A stretch of DNA of 64,000 nt, from assembly GCA_030622545.1 (NCBI GenBank), contig JAUXGA010000013.1:17871-81870 (forward strand), written 5' to 3'. Each line of letters opens with the position of its first letter. Position 1 is the stretch's first letter. Origin of the DNA: a bacterium (GTDB taxonomy: Bacteria; Electryoneota; RPQS01; DYHQ01). The translations under genes and the position numbers were made by a program. Positions 9,087 through 16,809 of this stretch are shown piece after piece. A model generated the notes under the pieces. It was not told the origin of the DNA, did not search any database, and saw only the letters and a program-made list of their open reading frames with translations.

Positions 9087-12000
9087 TCATCTCAAGATGA
9101 CAAGCTTACCGACTTTTTCCGAACGTGCTCCGGCGGCAGATTTAGCGATAACTTTGAAAAAATAAACACCGTTCGCCAGCTCATGCCCCATCGCATCGCG
9201 GCCATCCCAGGAGCGGGTCTTGTTGCTTCGGAACCCGTAGCCGGTATCCAGCCCCTCCATGGAAAACACCTGCTTTCCGGTCAAAGTGAATAGCTTTAAA
9301 TGAACCTTGGCTGCCGGCTGGGTCAAGAAATAGGTGAAATAGGTATGGTCCTTCATCGGATTCGGCCAGTTCAGCACGTCACGTAATTCGAAGCCCGCCG
9401 GACCTTCTTCGCCGACGAAAAATGAGAGCGATTGCTGGTTCAGATTATTAAAGCTGTCCCACGCTTCAATCACGAGGTGATGTTCACCTTGAGAAAATGG
9501 CCCCAGTCTTTTCTCCAGAGTTCCGCTCGTATAGCTGTCCAAATCATAATTGAAAAACGGCGTTAAATCTTCAGATAAGGATTCATCCACCCTGACGACA
9601 ATCTTATGCCCGACTTCACCGCTTAAATTGATGCCGGAGGAATCGGTTATCATCACCGAAAGTAGAGGCGATGAACTCACCGGATCTCCGAGTTGGAAAC
9701 TTTCTGTTTCGAGCCAAGCTGTAATGACGGGCGGTAGGCTGTCCGTTTCGGTTCCTACGGTGGAAGCAATCGGAATATGCTCCTGCACGCCGATGCCATC
9801 CGCGGAATCACCCGATGCATTCCTTCCGTAAAAATAGAGACTGATTTTCGCATCAAGCCCTCCAAACGTCACATCCTTCGGAACGCGGAAAGTTGCGGAG
9901 AATTGGCCATTATGGACTCCGGCTGTTCCGCGAAAGATGGCATTTCCGGGAAGCCGATACTCAAACGGGTAGTTTTCGTTTCCACACCAGTAGTAAATCG
10001 CCGTTTCCTCGTTATCAAATACTCGCGCTTCGACGATACCCTCGAAATCCTCCCAGACGTTCACCGTATCCCACAGCACTTCACCGGTAATCGTGAAGAG
10101 AGACAGCGCCTGCAAAGAATCGGATGAAAGATTCGTGACACGCGCCCGGTATTCGGGTGTGGCCAGACGCAAAGCCGGGTCTCCGAAAAGATGGTAGCGT
10201 TCGGCATTCACCTGCGAAACACTCTTTGATAGCAAGAGCGCTTCTCCCAGCGATGTGCGCGGCAGCCGCTGCTGAAATGTCTCCGTATAGAACCGAACGA
10301 GAAAAGCTTTATTACTGATAGGAGTCGTAAAGCGAGTCGCCGCCAAGCAGCCAATCGCTCCCGCATTCGGTCTCGTCAACAGGACTTCGGGATGACATCT
10401 CAGAAGAGGCGTATCAAACTGACCCCAACTGCAGGTCGCCGCCACGAAAAGCGGCAGCATGCGTCCATTTTCCAGAAGTGGTGTATCTCGATTCGAAACA
10501 AAAACCTGTTCGTCCGTCCAGACTTCCGGGTTGCCATGACCCATGTAATTGACAATGAGCGTTCCTCGATTGATACATTCAATCAGATCCCGTGTAGCAT
10601 CCGGTTTGAATCCACCCGTCGGACTGGAGCGAAATGGATAGAATATCTCGTATATCTTTTTAAAACTGAAATACGGCGGGAGAACCGAATTAATGATATC
10701 TTCGGAATCTATCGTATGATCGTTCTCTCCAATTTTGCAGCCCTTCTTGTATTCATCATCGGCCACAAATGTCGCCGTGTTCTTCCACGGGCCGTAAAGA
10801 GGATTGCCGCCGTAGCCGGTAATTTTGTCGAGTACAACCTGCAGCTCATACGCTGTCTGCACGGGCAAACGTCCTGTAAACATATACGGAAGAAATCCGC
10901 CGAATTCCGTGTAGTAATCATCCGTGCAGGTGGAGTGCCATTCCCACGGGGGAAAGACGTTCCGGTCAGAGGTCGCTAAATTCCCTCGATAATCGTAGTT
11001 TCCATCTCCCACAAGCAGCAGATAGCGCGGAGCTTGTTCCGCTCCACTGGGACCGCGCCAGTTATTATGCGCATAGTAGAGAAAATCACGAATAGCGACA
11101 GGGTCCGTATTCCCCCAGCCGAACTCGTCATAGACATCGCTGAGCTTTACCCGCATCACCGACAACGGCTCTTCAATGTCGGTTTCATGAAACCTTTTCA
11201 AGGGTTCCATCATATCGAACCACTCGTCCGGCGTCAGGATAATCATGTCCGCCTGCAAATCACTTCGACGTAAAAGTTCATAGTCTTCAGTCCCGCGAAC
11301 ATCTTTTCCTATCCACTGCGGTGTTCGAAGAGCTTCAGATGTGCAGGCGAAATACCGACTCTGAGCGTCCGCCCGTGAACTGTCTACAAAAACGCTGCCC
11401 CATCCCATTCGCGGGTGAAGTGGGTCGGAAACATCGGCGACATACGCATTGGTCAGGTTAAGCAGTTCGTATCGATACAAACCCGTCGCTTCCGCAGGTG
11501 CCTCGATAAATAGCTCTCCCCCACTTGATGTCAAATCACGCGCGTAATCATACACGATATAATTGAGCAGCGTGGATTGTGTTCCATAATTCTCAATCGT
11601 CAGCGTGTTCGGGCCGGGAAACAACGCGCCTGAAGAGAGCGGGATATCAAAAGGTTGATCCGTATAAAAGCTCTCCAGAATTACGGAATTATTCAGGGAA
11701 ATCGTCAGTAACGGATTTCCGCCTCCTTGCCTTTTGAAATCGAGTCGAATATATCCGGAACCATCGCTGACACCCGGCAACGACGTCACGAATGAGCGTG
11801 CCTCTCCCGACGCCACGGTCGCCATGTACCAGAACAAACCCGATTCCGAAAACGCCGACGATTCGAAGATAAAGAAATCTTCATCACGAACAACGTGGCC
11901 GCGTGTTCCCGTCACAAGCTGGCCACCAGCGCCGTTCATCGGGAGCGCATCCATTCTCAGACCGGCAGGTCCGTCCGAATCTACATGGATGAAATAGGTG

Positions 12001-12947
12001 TTATCCCGCGAAAACGGACTATGATGTGCCGCATCATAGAGATAGGAATCTTCGTCAATATAATCATAGCCCTTAAGCGCTTTTCCGAAGAAAAGAAAAA
12101 AGTCATCGGTATCAAAAGTTCCATCTCCACCGTCGTCGATATAAATCGCATTCTCAAGAAGGACGGTATCTCTGGGAGTATCCACGACCCGAGGCAACAA
12201 CCGTCCACCATTTCCCAGAAGATGAATATCCCTCGATGCGCGCCCGATAATATCCAGTCCATGAGACTGCAGCCATGATCCAGTCACCTTGTACAAGCCG
12301 GTTTCGCGCACCGATAGCTTGTAAATATCCCCGTCCGGCCAGGTTGAAACCGTCCGAACTCGCGGAGGCGCTTCCCACCACGCAGCACCGACATCTCCAT
12401 TCAATGCCAGACGCGAAATAATACTGACATCCTTCGGTGTTCTTGCACCGGTTCGGACACCTTCAAATCGAATATGGCAATGAACATAATCTAAAAAAAC
12501 CGCCTCACCGGCTGCTTCTCGCACCGGGTAGAGTTCCAAATGCGCGAGCCGAAAATCCCTCCAGCGGAAAACACCGGCCAGCTTGACGAATGCTTCGGGT
12601 GTCTCCGACGTCTCCACAATTCGCCATTCGGGAGCGGGCAGAGCGAGCCCTCCGGACTCTGTGTGCGTCCGTAACCCTTGGACATCTAAAACCGGCGTCG
12701 TCCCAGGAGGCACAACAATATAAACATGGCGTACGGGTTGGCGCAGCCCGCCCGCAATCTTCTCGTCTGTATCCACCCAACCCCGAACAAACGCTCCCGT
12801 ACGAATCGTATCCGAACGCATAACTGTCGGCGGGCCGGGCTTATAGACAAACTGACACCCGTCAGAATTTGAAATCCCCAGATCGAGGCTGCTCGCTGTC
12901 AGAGTCACAGGAAAGCTGATAAGGAAGAGTAGCCAGAAGCAAATCAT
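9087..12947 (-). CDS. porU: Type IX secretion system sortase PorU-like C25 peptidase
   Basis: A 1286-residue secreted protein with a signal peptide (residues 1-19). Residues about 565-930 form a gingipain-type C25 peptidase domain. The catalytic histidine lies in NYMGHGNP (H804) and the cysteine in VAATCSWGQFDTP (C839), and both match PorU rather than ordinary gingipains. The first 550 residues are beta-rich, as in PorU. The last 100 residues begin NWPNPMKDHTYF and contain WDGRDAMGHELANGVYFF, a FlgD-like sorting domain. PorU removes the sorting domain from T9SS cargo and attaches the cargo to anionic lipopolysaccharide. The neighbour porV is its known partner. The ATG has only a weak GGAG site 11 bases upstream. 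It is the first gene after the promoter at 13157-13185. Confidence 0.85.
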   Translation of the reverse strand: MICFWLLFLISFPVTLTASSLDLGISNSDGCQFVYKPGPPTVMRSDTIRTGAFVRGWVDTDEKIAGGLRQPVRHVYIVVPPGTTPVLDVQGLRTHTESGGLALPAPEWRIVETSETPEAFVKLAGVFRWRDFRLAHLELYPVREAAGEAVFLDYVHCHIRFEGVRTGARTPKDVSIISRLALNGDVGAAWWEAPPRVRTVSTWPDGDIYKLSVRETGLYKVTGSWLQSHGLDIIGRASRDIHLLGNGGRLLPRVVDTPRDTVLLENAIYIDDGGDGTFDTDDFFLFFGKALKGYDYIDEDSYLYDAAHHSPFSRDNTYFIHVDSDGPAGLRMDALPMNGAGGQLVTGTRGHVVRDEDFFIFESSAFSESGLFWYMATVASGEARSFVTSLPGVSDGSGYIRLDFKRQGGGNPLLTISLNNSVILESFYTDQPFDIPLSSGALFPGPNTLTIENYGTQSTLLNYIVYDYARDLTSSGGELFIEAPAEATGLYRYELLNLTNAYVADVSDPLHPRMGWGSVFVDSSRADAQSRYFACTSEALRTPQWIGKDVRGTEDYELLRRSDLQADMIILTPDEWFDMMEPLKRFHETDIEEPLSVMRVKLSDVYDEFGWGNTDPVAIRDFLYYAHNNWRGPSGAEQAPRYLLLVGDGNYDYRGNLATSDRNVFPPWEWHSTCTDDYYTEFGGFLPYMFTGRLPVQTAYELQVVLDKITGYGGNPLYGPWKNTATFVADDEYKKGCKIGENDHTIDSEDIINSVLPPYFSFKKIYEIFYPFRSSPTGGFKPDATRDLIECINRGTLIVNYMGHGNPEVWTDEQVFVSNRDTPLLENGRMLPLFVAATCSWGQFDTPLLRCHPEVLLTRPNAGAIGCLAATRFTTPISNKAFLVRFYTETFQQRLPRTSLGEALLLSKSVSQVNAERYHLFGDPALRLATPEYRARVTNLSSDSLQALSLFTITGEVLWDTVNVWEDFEGIVEARVFDNEETAIYYWCGNENYPFEYRLPGNAIFRGTAGVHNGQFSATFRVPKDVTFGGLDAKISLYFYGRNASGDSADGIGVQEHIPIASTVGTETDSLPPVITAWLETESFQLGDPVSSSPLLSVMITDSSGINLSGEVGHKIVVRVDESLSEDLTPFFNYDLDSYTSGTLEKRLGPFSQGEHHLVIEAWDSFNNLNQQSLSFFVGEEGPAGFELRDVLNWPNPMKDHTYFTYFLTQPAAKVHLKLFTLTGKQVFSMEGLDTGYGFRSNKTRSWDGRDAMGHELANGVYFFKVIAKSAAGARSEKVGKLVILR

Positions 12948-12971
12948 AGATCAATGAGCTCCACGATAACT

Positions 12972-13012
12972 AAAAACAAAAAAACCGAACATTCGTCACC
13001 AGAAACATTCGG
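12972..13012 (-). terminator. Intrinsic terminator in the porU leader
   Basis: On the minus strand a 9-bp stem (CCGAATGTT pairing with AATGTTCGG, two G-U pairs, 10-base loop) is followed by seven T residues and then GTTTTT. This is a textbook Rho-independent terminator. It lies between the promoter at 13157-13185 and the porU start codon, so it either ends a small RNA or attenuates porU transcription. Confidence 0.8.
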
Positions 13013-13156
13013 CTGCAGAAAAACTCTTTTCAGAGATGATTCCCGCATGAACAGAGGCGACGAAGATGAATTTATCCCAAACATAAAAAAGGGCGACGTC
13101 AGTAAACCTCTATCAAACGGGCATTTATCTCCATTGGTTCATCATTCAACTTTGTA

Positions 13157-13185
13157 ATTTTACGAAAATATGTGGTGAAAGTCAA
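13157..13185 (-). promoter_or_regulatory. Sigma-70-type promoter reading towards porU
   Basis: On the minus strand the -35 box TTGACT (13180-13185) and the -10 box TAAAAT (13157-13162) are separated by exactly 17 bases. Transcription would begin near 13150, giving a leader of about 200 bases before porU. Confidence 0.7.
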
Positions 13186-13280
13186 GCTCTTTATGGGAAA
13201 GTAACTTCTATTTTATACGCCGCATTCTGTTTACAAGTTCACTGTACCAATATAATTTTACGTATAACTATAATTATCAG

Positions 13281-14504
13281 TTATTTAGGGTTACTACTTT
13301 TTCTTTCTTTTTTAGAAGGTGGGGATGATGGGGATAGAAACAAGAAATCCGTTAGAGGGTGATTCTCTTCCTGATGACCTTCTCCTTCCTGTTCCAAACT
13401 CAAAGACAACGCAGAAACACTAAGGGGACAGAATTGCTTGCCTGCCCCTGCTTTCAACTGAGCCAAAGCCGCCCGTTTGGTGAGTGCTTTCCGGTAAGGA
13501 CGACGAGAGCGCATGGCATCATAGGCATCCGCCACAGCCAGAATTCGCGCCTCGATAGAAATATCATCGCCTTTCAGGCCGTCCGGATAACCCTTCCCAT
13601 CATGTCGCTCGTGGTGGTGGAGGACAATTTGGCGGGTTTTATCTAAGAAAGGAAGCGGGGCCAAAATTGTTTCTGCTAATTTCGGATGTTCTTGTATTAC
13701 ATGCATTTCTGAGTCAGTCAGAGGCGATTCCTTCCCCAGAATCTTATCGGGAATCCCGATTTTGCCAATATCGTGAAGGATACTTGCCAGTTTCAGCGCT
13801 TCAAAGCTTGTCTTTTTGAGCCCCAGACGCCGCCCGATGAGTTTGCAGTAATGGTAAACACGGTCACTATGACCACGCGTGTACCGGTCTTTTGCCTCGA
13901 TAGCCGCACAAAGAGAGGTCACAGTTCGCAGATAAGCCGATTGGATTTCGGTGTAGAGCGTCTCAATTTGCTTCTTCTGCCAGCGCATTTTCTGAGTATG
14001 TTTGCGGATTTTCGTTTGCGCGGATTCAAGGCTCTGCTGCTGCACCTCGCTCTGGTGCCGGAGGAGCTGATTGTGACGAAGAACTTCCATCGCCAGATGT
14101 CTTTTTTCAATGAGCAAAGCGTGATATTCCGCGGCTCGCCGGATGGTCTGTTTCAAGAAAATTAGATCCAGCGGCTTTTTGACGAATTTATAGACTTTGC
14201 CTCGGTTGATAGCTTCCAACGCCGTGTCCAAATCAGCGTAGCCGGTCATTAGAATTGAAATCACGTCAACGCCGGTCCCCGAGAGTTCTACCAGAAAATC
14301 AATTCCTTTGCCGTCGGGGAGATTTTGGTCAGAAAGAACAACATGCACTTCTTGCCGAGCCAGACATTTGCGCGCCTCTTTAAGATTTGAGGCAATGTAA
14401 ACGATATATCCTTCCGCCTCAAAACTATCTTTGAGGAACGTCAGGATTTCATGGTCGTCATCGATGATTAACAGCTTGAAACTATCAGAACGGGAGTGTG
14501 GCAT
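13281..14504 (-). CDS. HD-GYP response regulator, probable c-di-GMP phosphodiesterase
   Basis: A 407-residue regulator. The ATG at 14504 is preferred because AGGAAG precedes it and the receiver domain starts soon after; the open frame continues 32 codons further upstream without homology. Residues 10-125 are a CheY-like receiver with the acidic pocket DDDH and phosphate-accepting D59 in LSDQNLPDG. A coiled-coil linker spans about 140-195. Residues 200-375 are an HD-GYP domain with HD at 244-245 (SILHDIGKIG) and GYP at 305-307 (HDGKGYPDG), so it should hydrolyse cyclic di-GMP. The last 40 residues are a low-complexity Ser/Pro/Lys-rich tail not usual for the family. The partner histidine kinase is not in the window. 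Confidence 0.88.
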   Translation of the reverse strand: MPHSRSDSFKLLIIDDDHEILTFLKDSFEAEGYIVYIASNLKEARKCLARQEVHVVLSDQNLPDGKGIDFLVELSGTGVDVISILMTGYADLDTALEAINRGKVYKFVKKPLDLIFLKQTIRRAAEYHALLIEKRHLAMEVLRHNQLLRHQSEVQQQSLESAQTKIRKHTQKMRWQKKQIETLYTEIQSAYLRTVTSLCAAIEAKDRYTRGHSDRVYHYCKLIGRRLGLKKTSFEALKLASILHDIGKIGIPDKILGKESPLTDSEMHVIQEHPKLAETILAPLPFLDKTRQIVLHHHERHDGKGYPDGLKGDDISIEARILAVADAYDAMRSRRPYRKALTKRAALAQLKAGAGKQFCPLSVSALSLSLEQEGEGHQEENHPLTDFLFLSPSSPPSKKERKSSNPK

Positions 14505-14617
14505 CTTTTCTTCTTCCTGTAGATGATTTCGCTTTTCTGCTATAGCGCCTGTAAACCTTCGCCGGTTTATCAATGGTTCTACAGGCAAAACAGATGCCAC
14601 GTTCGGTTGCTGAAACG

Positions 14618-15370
14618 CTACACGCCTACTCCCTTTGCAATTTGCAAGAATATCTCCTCAAGATCATCTGTTTGAAACTGCTGATAGAGCTCGGATAAGG
14701 TCCCTGCTTCCTGGATGCGTCCTTCATAAAGGATCGCAATTCGGTCACACAATTTCTCCGCTTCCCGCATGATATGCGTGGATAAAAGAACACAGCGGCC
14801 TTCGCTTCGCGCTTGGCGGACAAACCGAACGATTTCCGCCGCCGCCAGAACATCTAATCCAGTCGTTGGTTCATCTAAAATTAAAACCGGAGGATTATGA
14901 ATAATCGTCCGGCCAATCGAGACTTTCTGTTTTTGTCCGCTCGAGAGACGCTCACATCGGCTGTCGAGGAATTCTCCCATGTCAAATTGCGAACTGATAT
15001 CCTCTATGCGGGTCTCGATCGTCTCGGCAGACATTCCATAGAGCCTGCCGAAGTAACTCATCATTTCACGCGCCGTCAGACGTCCATAGACACCGGTGTC
15101 GCTGGAAAGGAAACCGATGCGTTCACGCACGGCTTGAGGATTTTCCGTAATTTCAAAACCAGCCACCCACGCTTGACCTGACGTCGGTTGCAATACCGTA
15201 GAGAGCATTCGTAAAGTCGTCGTTTTTCCGGCGCCGTTCGTTCCCAAAAGACCAAAGACCTGACCGCCAAAGCACTCCATGGAAACATCCGCCGCGGCAT
15301 GGATTTCACCGCGGCGGCTGTCGTAGTAGGTTTTCGAGAGCTTATCGGTATGGATTAGCAGATCGCTCAT
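14618..15370 (-). CDS. ABC-2-type transporter ATP-binding protein (NatA/CcmA-like)
   Basis: A 250-residue ATPase of the export-type ABC family. Walker A is GTNGAGKTT (about 43-51), the signature is LSSGQKQKVSIGR (about 141-153) and Walker B is VLILDEPTTGLD. It is closest in layout to NatA-type ATPases that power ABC-2 permeases for ions, lipids or drugs. The ATG overlaps the stop of the GWxTD gene upstream (ATGA), so the two are coupled. No ABC-2 permease gene lies next to it in the window, so its membrane partner must be encoded elsewhere. The substrate cannot be predicted. Confidence 0.85.
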   Translation of the reverse strand: MSDLLIHTDKLSKTYYDSRRGEIHAAADVSMECFGGQVFGLLGTNGAGKTTTLRMLSTVLQPTSGQAWVAGFEITENPQAVRERIGFLSSDTGVYGRLTAREMMSYFGRLYGMSAETIETRIEDISSQFDMGEFLDSRCERLSSGQKQKVSIGRTIIHNPPVLILDEPTTGLDVLAAAEIVRFVRQARSEGRCVLLSTHIMREAEKLCDRIAILYEGRIQEAGTLSELYQQFQTDDLEEIFLQIAKGVGV

Positions 15371-16779
15371 CGAATGCGCTCCGCTTCATGCAGAGGTTTC
15401 CGAGCTAATTTTTCCAGCCACTTCGAATCATAAATCTCGCCGCGCTTTGTCGAATGCAGGAGATCAAGGTCTCCATAACCGGATTTGTCCCCGAATACAA
15501 AGTGGACACCTCCTTCGATCTTATCATAATACCAGATCTCATGATCCGGTATCTGCGGGTTCGCTGTTTCGTAATCGATTAAATCCGGAGGGCCTAATTG
15601 CACATACACACGCCCACGATCCGTTTTCCAGCCGTCTTCCTTCGAATAGAAAATGGAGAATCGTTGGTTTGCGTGTTTGACAAGCGAGAAATAATTCCAC
15701 CGAGCCATTTCCGGTGTTATACCTTCTTGCAGAGCTTTTCGACTCCAAAACTCTCGTAAAAATTGAACTTTTCCATCTAAAGTCAATCGTCTAACTCGAG
15801 AGAGCTCTTTAGACGTGAGAACATATCGCATCTGCTCAAGGGCGATCTCTGCATTCTCCTCTTCCATCCCCGGCAGGGCAAACTCCGCTATACGCCCGAC
15901 GAAAGCGGTGTCCGCCGGGAATTCACGTCCCGCCTCAAAATCCTCCGGCCGATACATCCAGAATTTTTTCTGCTTCCATGCGATGCGATTATCATACAAA
16001 TCCGTAACTTTAATTTGGAAAAGATAGGTTCCCGTTCGCAAAACCGAAATCGGAAATCCATCCGCTTCCACAGCGGTCGTTCCGACCTTCTGCTTTTTTC
16101 GAGGCGGGAACGAACGGGTAATCTCGCCGGTTTCCGCAGAACGAATTTGTCGCTCGACGAGGAAACTATCTGGGGCTTCCGCTGAGAAATGAAAATTGTA
16201 TAATTCGCAGTAGTAATAGAAAAGCGGGAGTTGAGTTCCGTAGAATTTGACCGGATTCGGCAAGACCAGCATACCGTTTTTCCAGAAACGCGTCGTTTCA
16301 GCCGTCATTTCGATGTGACAGGCCAGCTCAATATCAGAAATCGACAGGGAATCTTCGGGAATGAAAACTACATTTAGGGGAAGAGTCATTCGTTCGATTA
16401 GAGCGCCGGTTTCATCTTTCAGAGTCGCTCGCGCTTCATAGCTTCCCGGTTTCATATAAAAAGCGAAAAGATGTGGAAAGAATTGACCCGGTTTCAGTGT
16501 GCTCGTATCGGTGAATGCATCGAAACCATGAAGCGTATCCGACGCAATCGTTTCGTTGTGATGCACGAGTTCAAGGATTAATTGAAACTCCGCGACGAGA
16601 GCCGTATCCGTCTCCACATAGGGAAGCTGTGAACACTGAACCGACGCAAATATCTCAACATACATGAGCGAATCCCGCCCGCGATAGCAGGCGTGATCCA
16701 GATCAATTGCCAATCCGGCAAACAGTTGCTGTGCCGACCACAACAGGATAAGAAGAGTCGAAGCTTTGACGTAGCGCAT
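15367..16779 (-). CDS. GWxTD domain-containing secreted protein
   Basis: A 470-residue protein with a signal peptide (MRYVKASTLLILLWSAQ to FAG). The start at 16779 is set by a GGGAG ribosome site seven bases upstream; an ATG seven codons earlier lacks one. The body is beta-rich. The C-terminal part holds the family motif GWKTDRGRVYVQLGPPD (GWKTD at about residues 383-387), then an acidic stretch and HEIWYY. GWxTD proteins are common in FCB and Acidobacteria and have no assigned role. Translation is coupled to the downstream ABC ATPase, which suggests a shared envelope task. It lies ten bases from the end of the SMC reading frame. Confidence 0.85.
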   Translation of the reverse strand: MRYVKASTLLILLWSAQQLFAGLAIDLDHACYRGRDSLMYVEIFASVQCSQLPYVETDTALVAEFQLILELVHHNETIASDTLHGFDAFTDTSTLKPGQFFPHLFAFYMKPGSYEARATLKDETGALIERMTLPLNVVFIPEDSLSISDIELACHIEMTAETTRFWKNGMLVLPNPVKFYGTQLPLFYYYCELYNFHFSAEAPDSFLVERQIRSAETGEITRSFPPRKKQKVGTTAVEADGFPISVLRTGTYLFQIKVTDLYDNRIAWKQKKFWMYRPEDFEAGREFPADTAFVGRIAEFALPGMEEENAEIALEQMRYVLTSKELSRVRRLTLDGKVQFLREFWSRKALQEGITPEMARWNYFSLVKHANQRFSIFYSKEDGWKTDRGRVYVQLGPPDLIDYETANPQIPDHEIWYYDKIEGGVHFVFGDKSGYGDLDLLHSTKRGEIYDSKWLEKLARKPLHEAERIR

Positions 16780-16809
16780 GACAATACTCCCTTCATCCAA
16801 AACCGATTT

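Larger units (their letters stand above)
12948..13280. other. Intergenic leader region of the porU operon
   Basis: This 333-base gap between porU and the HD-GYP gene shows no convincing coding sequence. On the minus strand it contains a sigma-70 promoter at 13157-13185, a predicted leader of about 200 bases, and a strong intrinsic terminator at 12972-13012 ending about 25 bases before the porU start. Within the leader are a CTCT-GAAA-AGAG mini-hairpin (about 13025-13037) followed by a T run, and two imperfect copies of a CGTCGCC-containing element about 40 bases apart. A 67-codon plus-strand frame (12954-13157) has no ribosome site and no recognisable protein features. Confidence 0.6.

Noticed and set aside
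12954..13157. 67-codon plus-strand frame in the porU leader
   Set aside because: No ribosome site, no recognisable domain, opposite to the predicted transcript.
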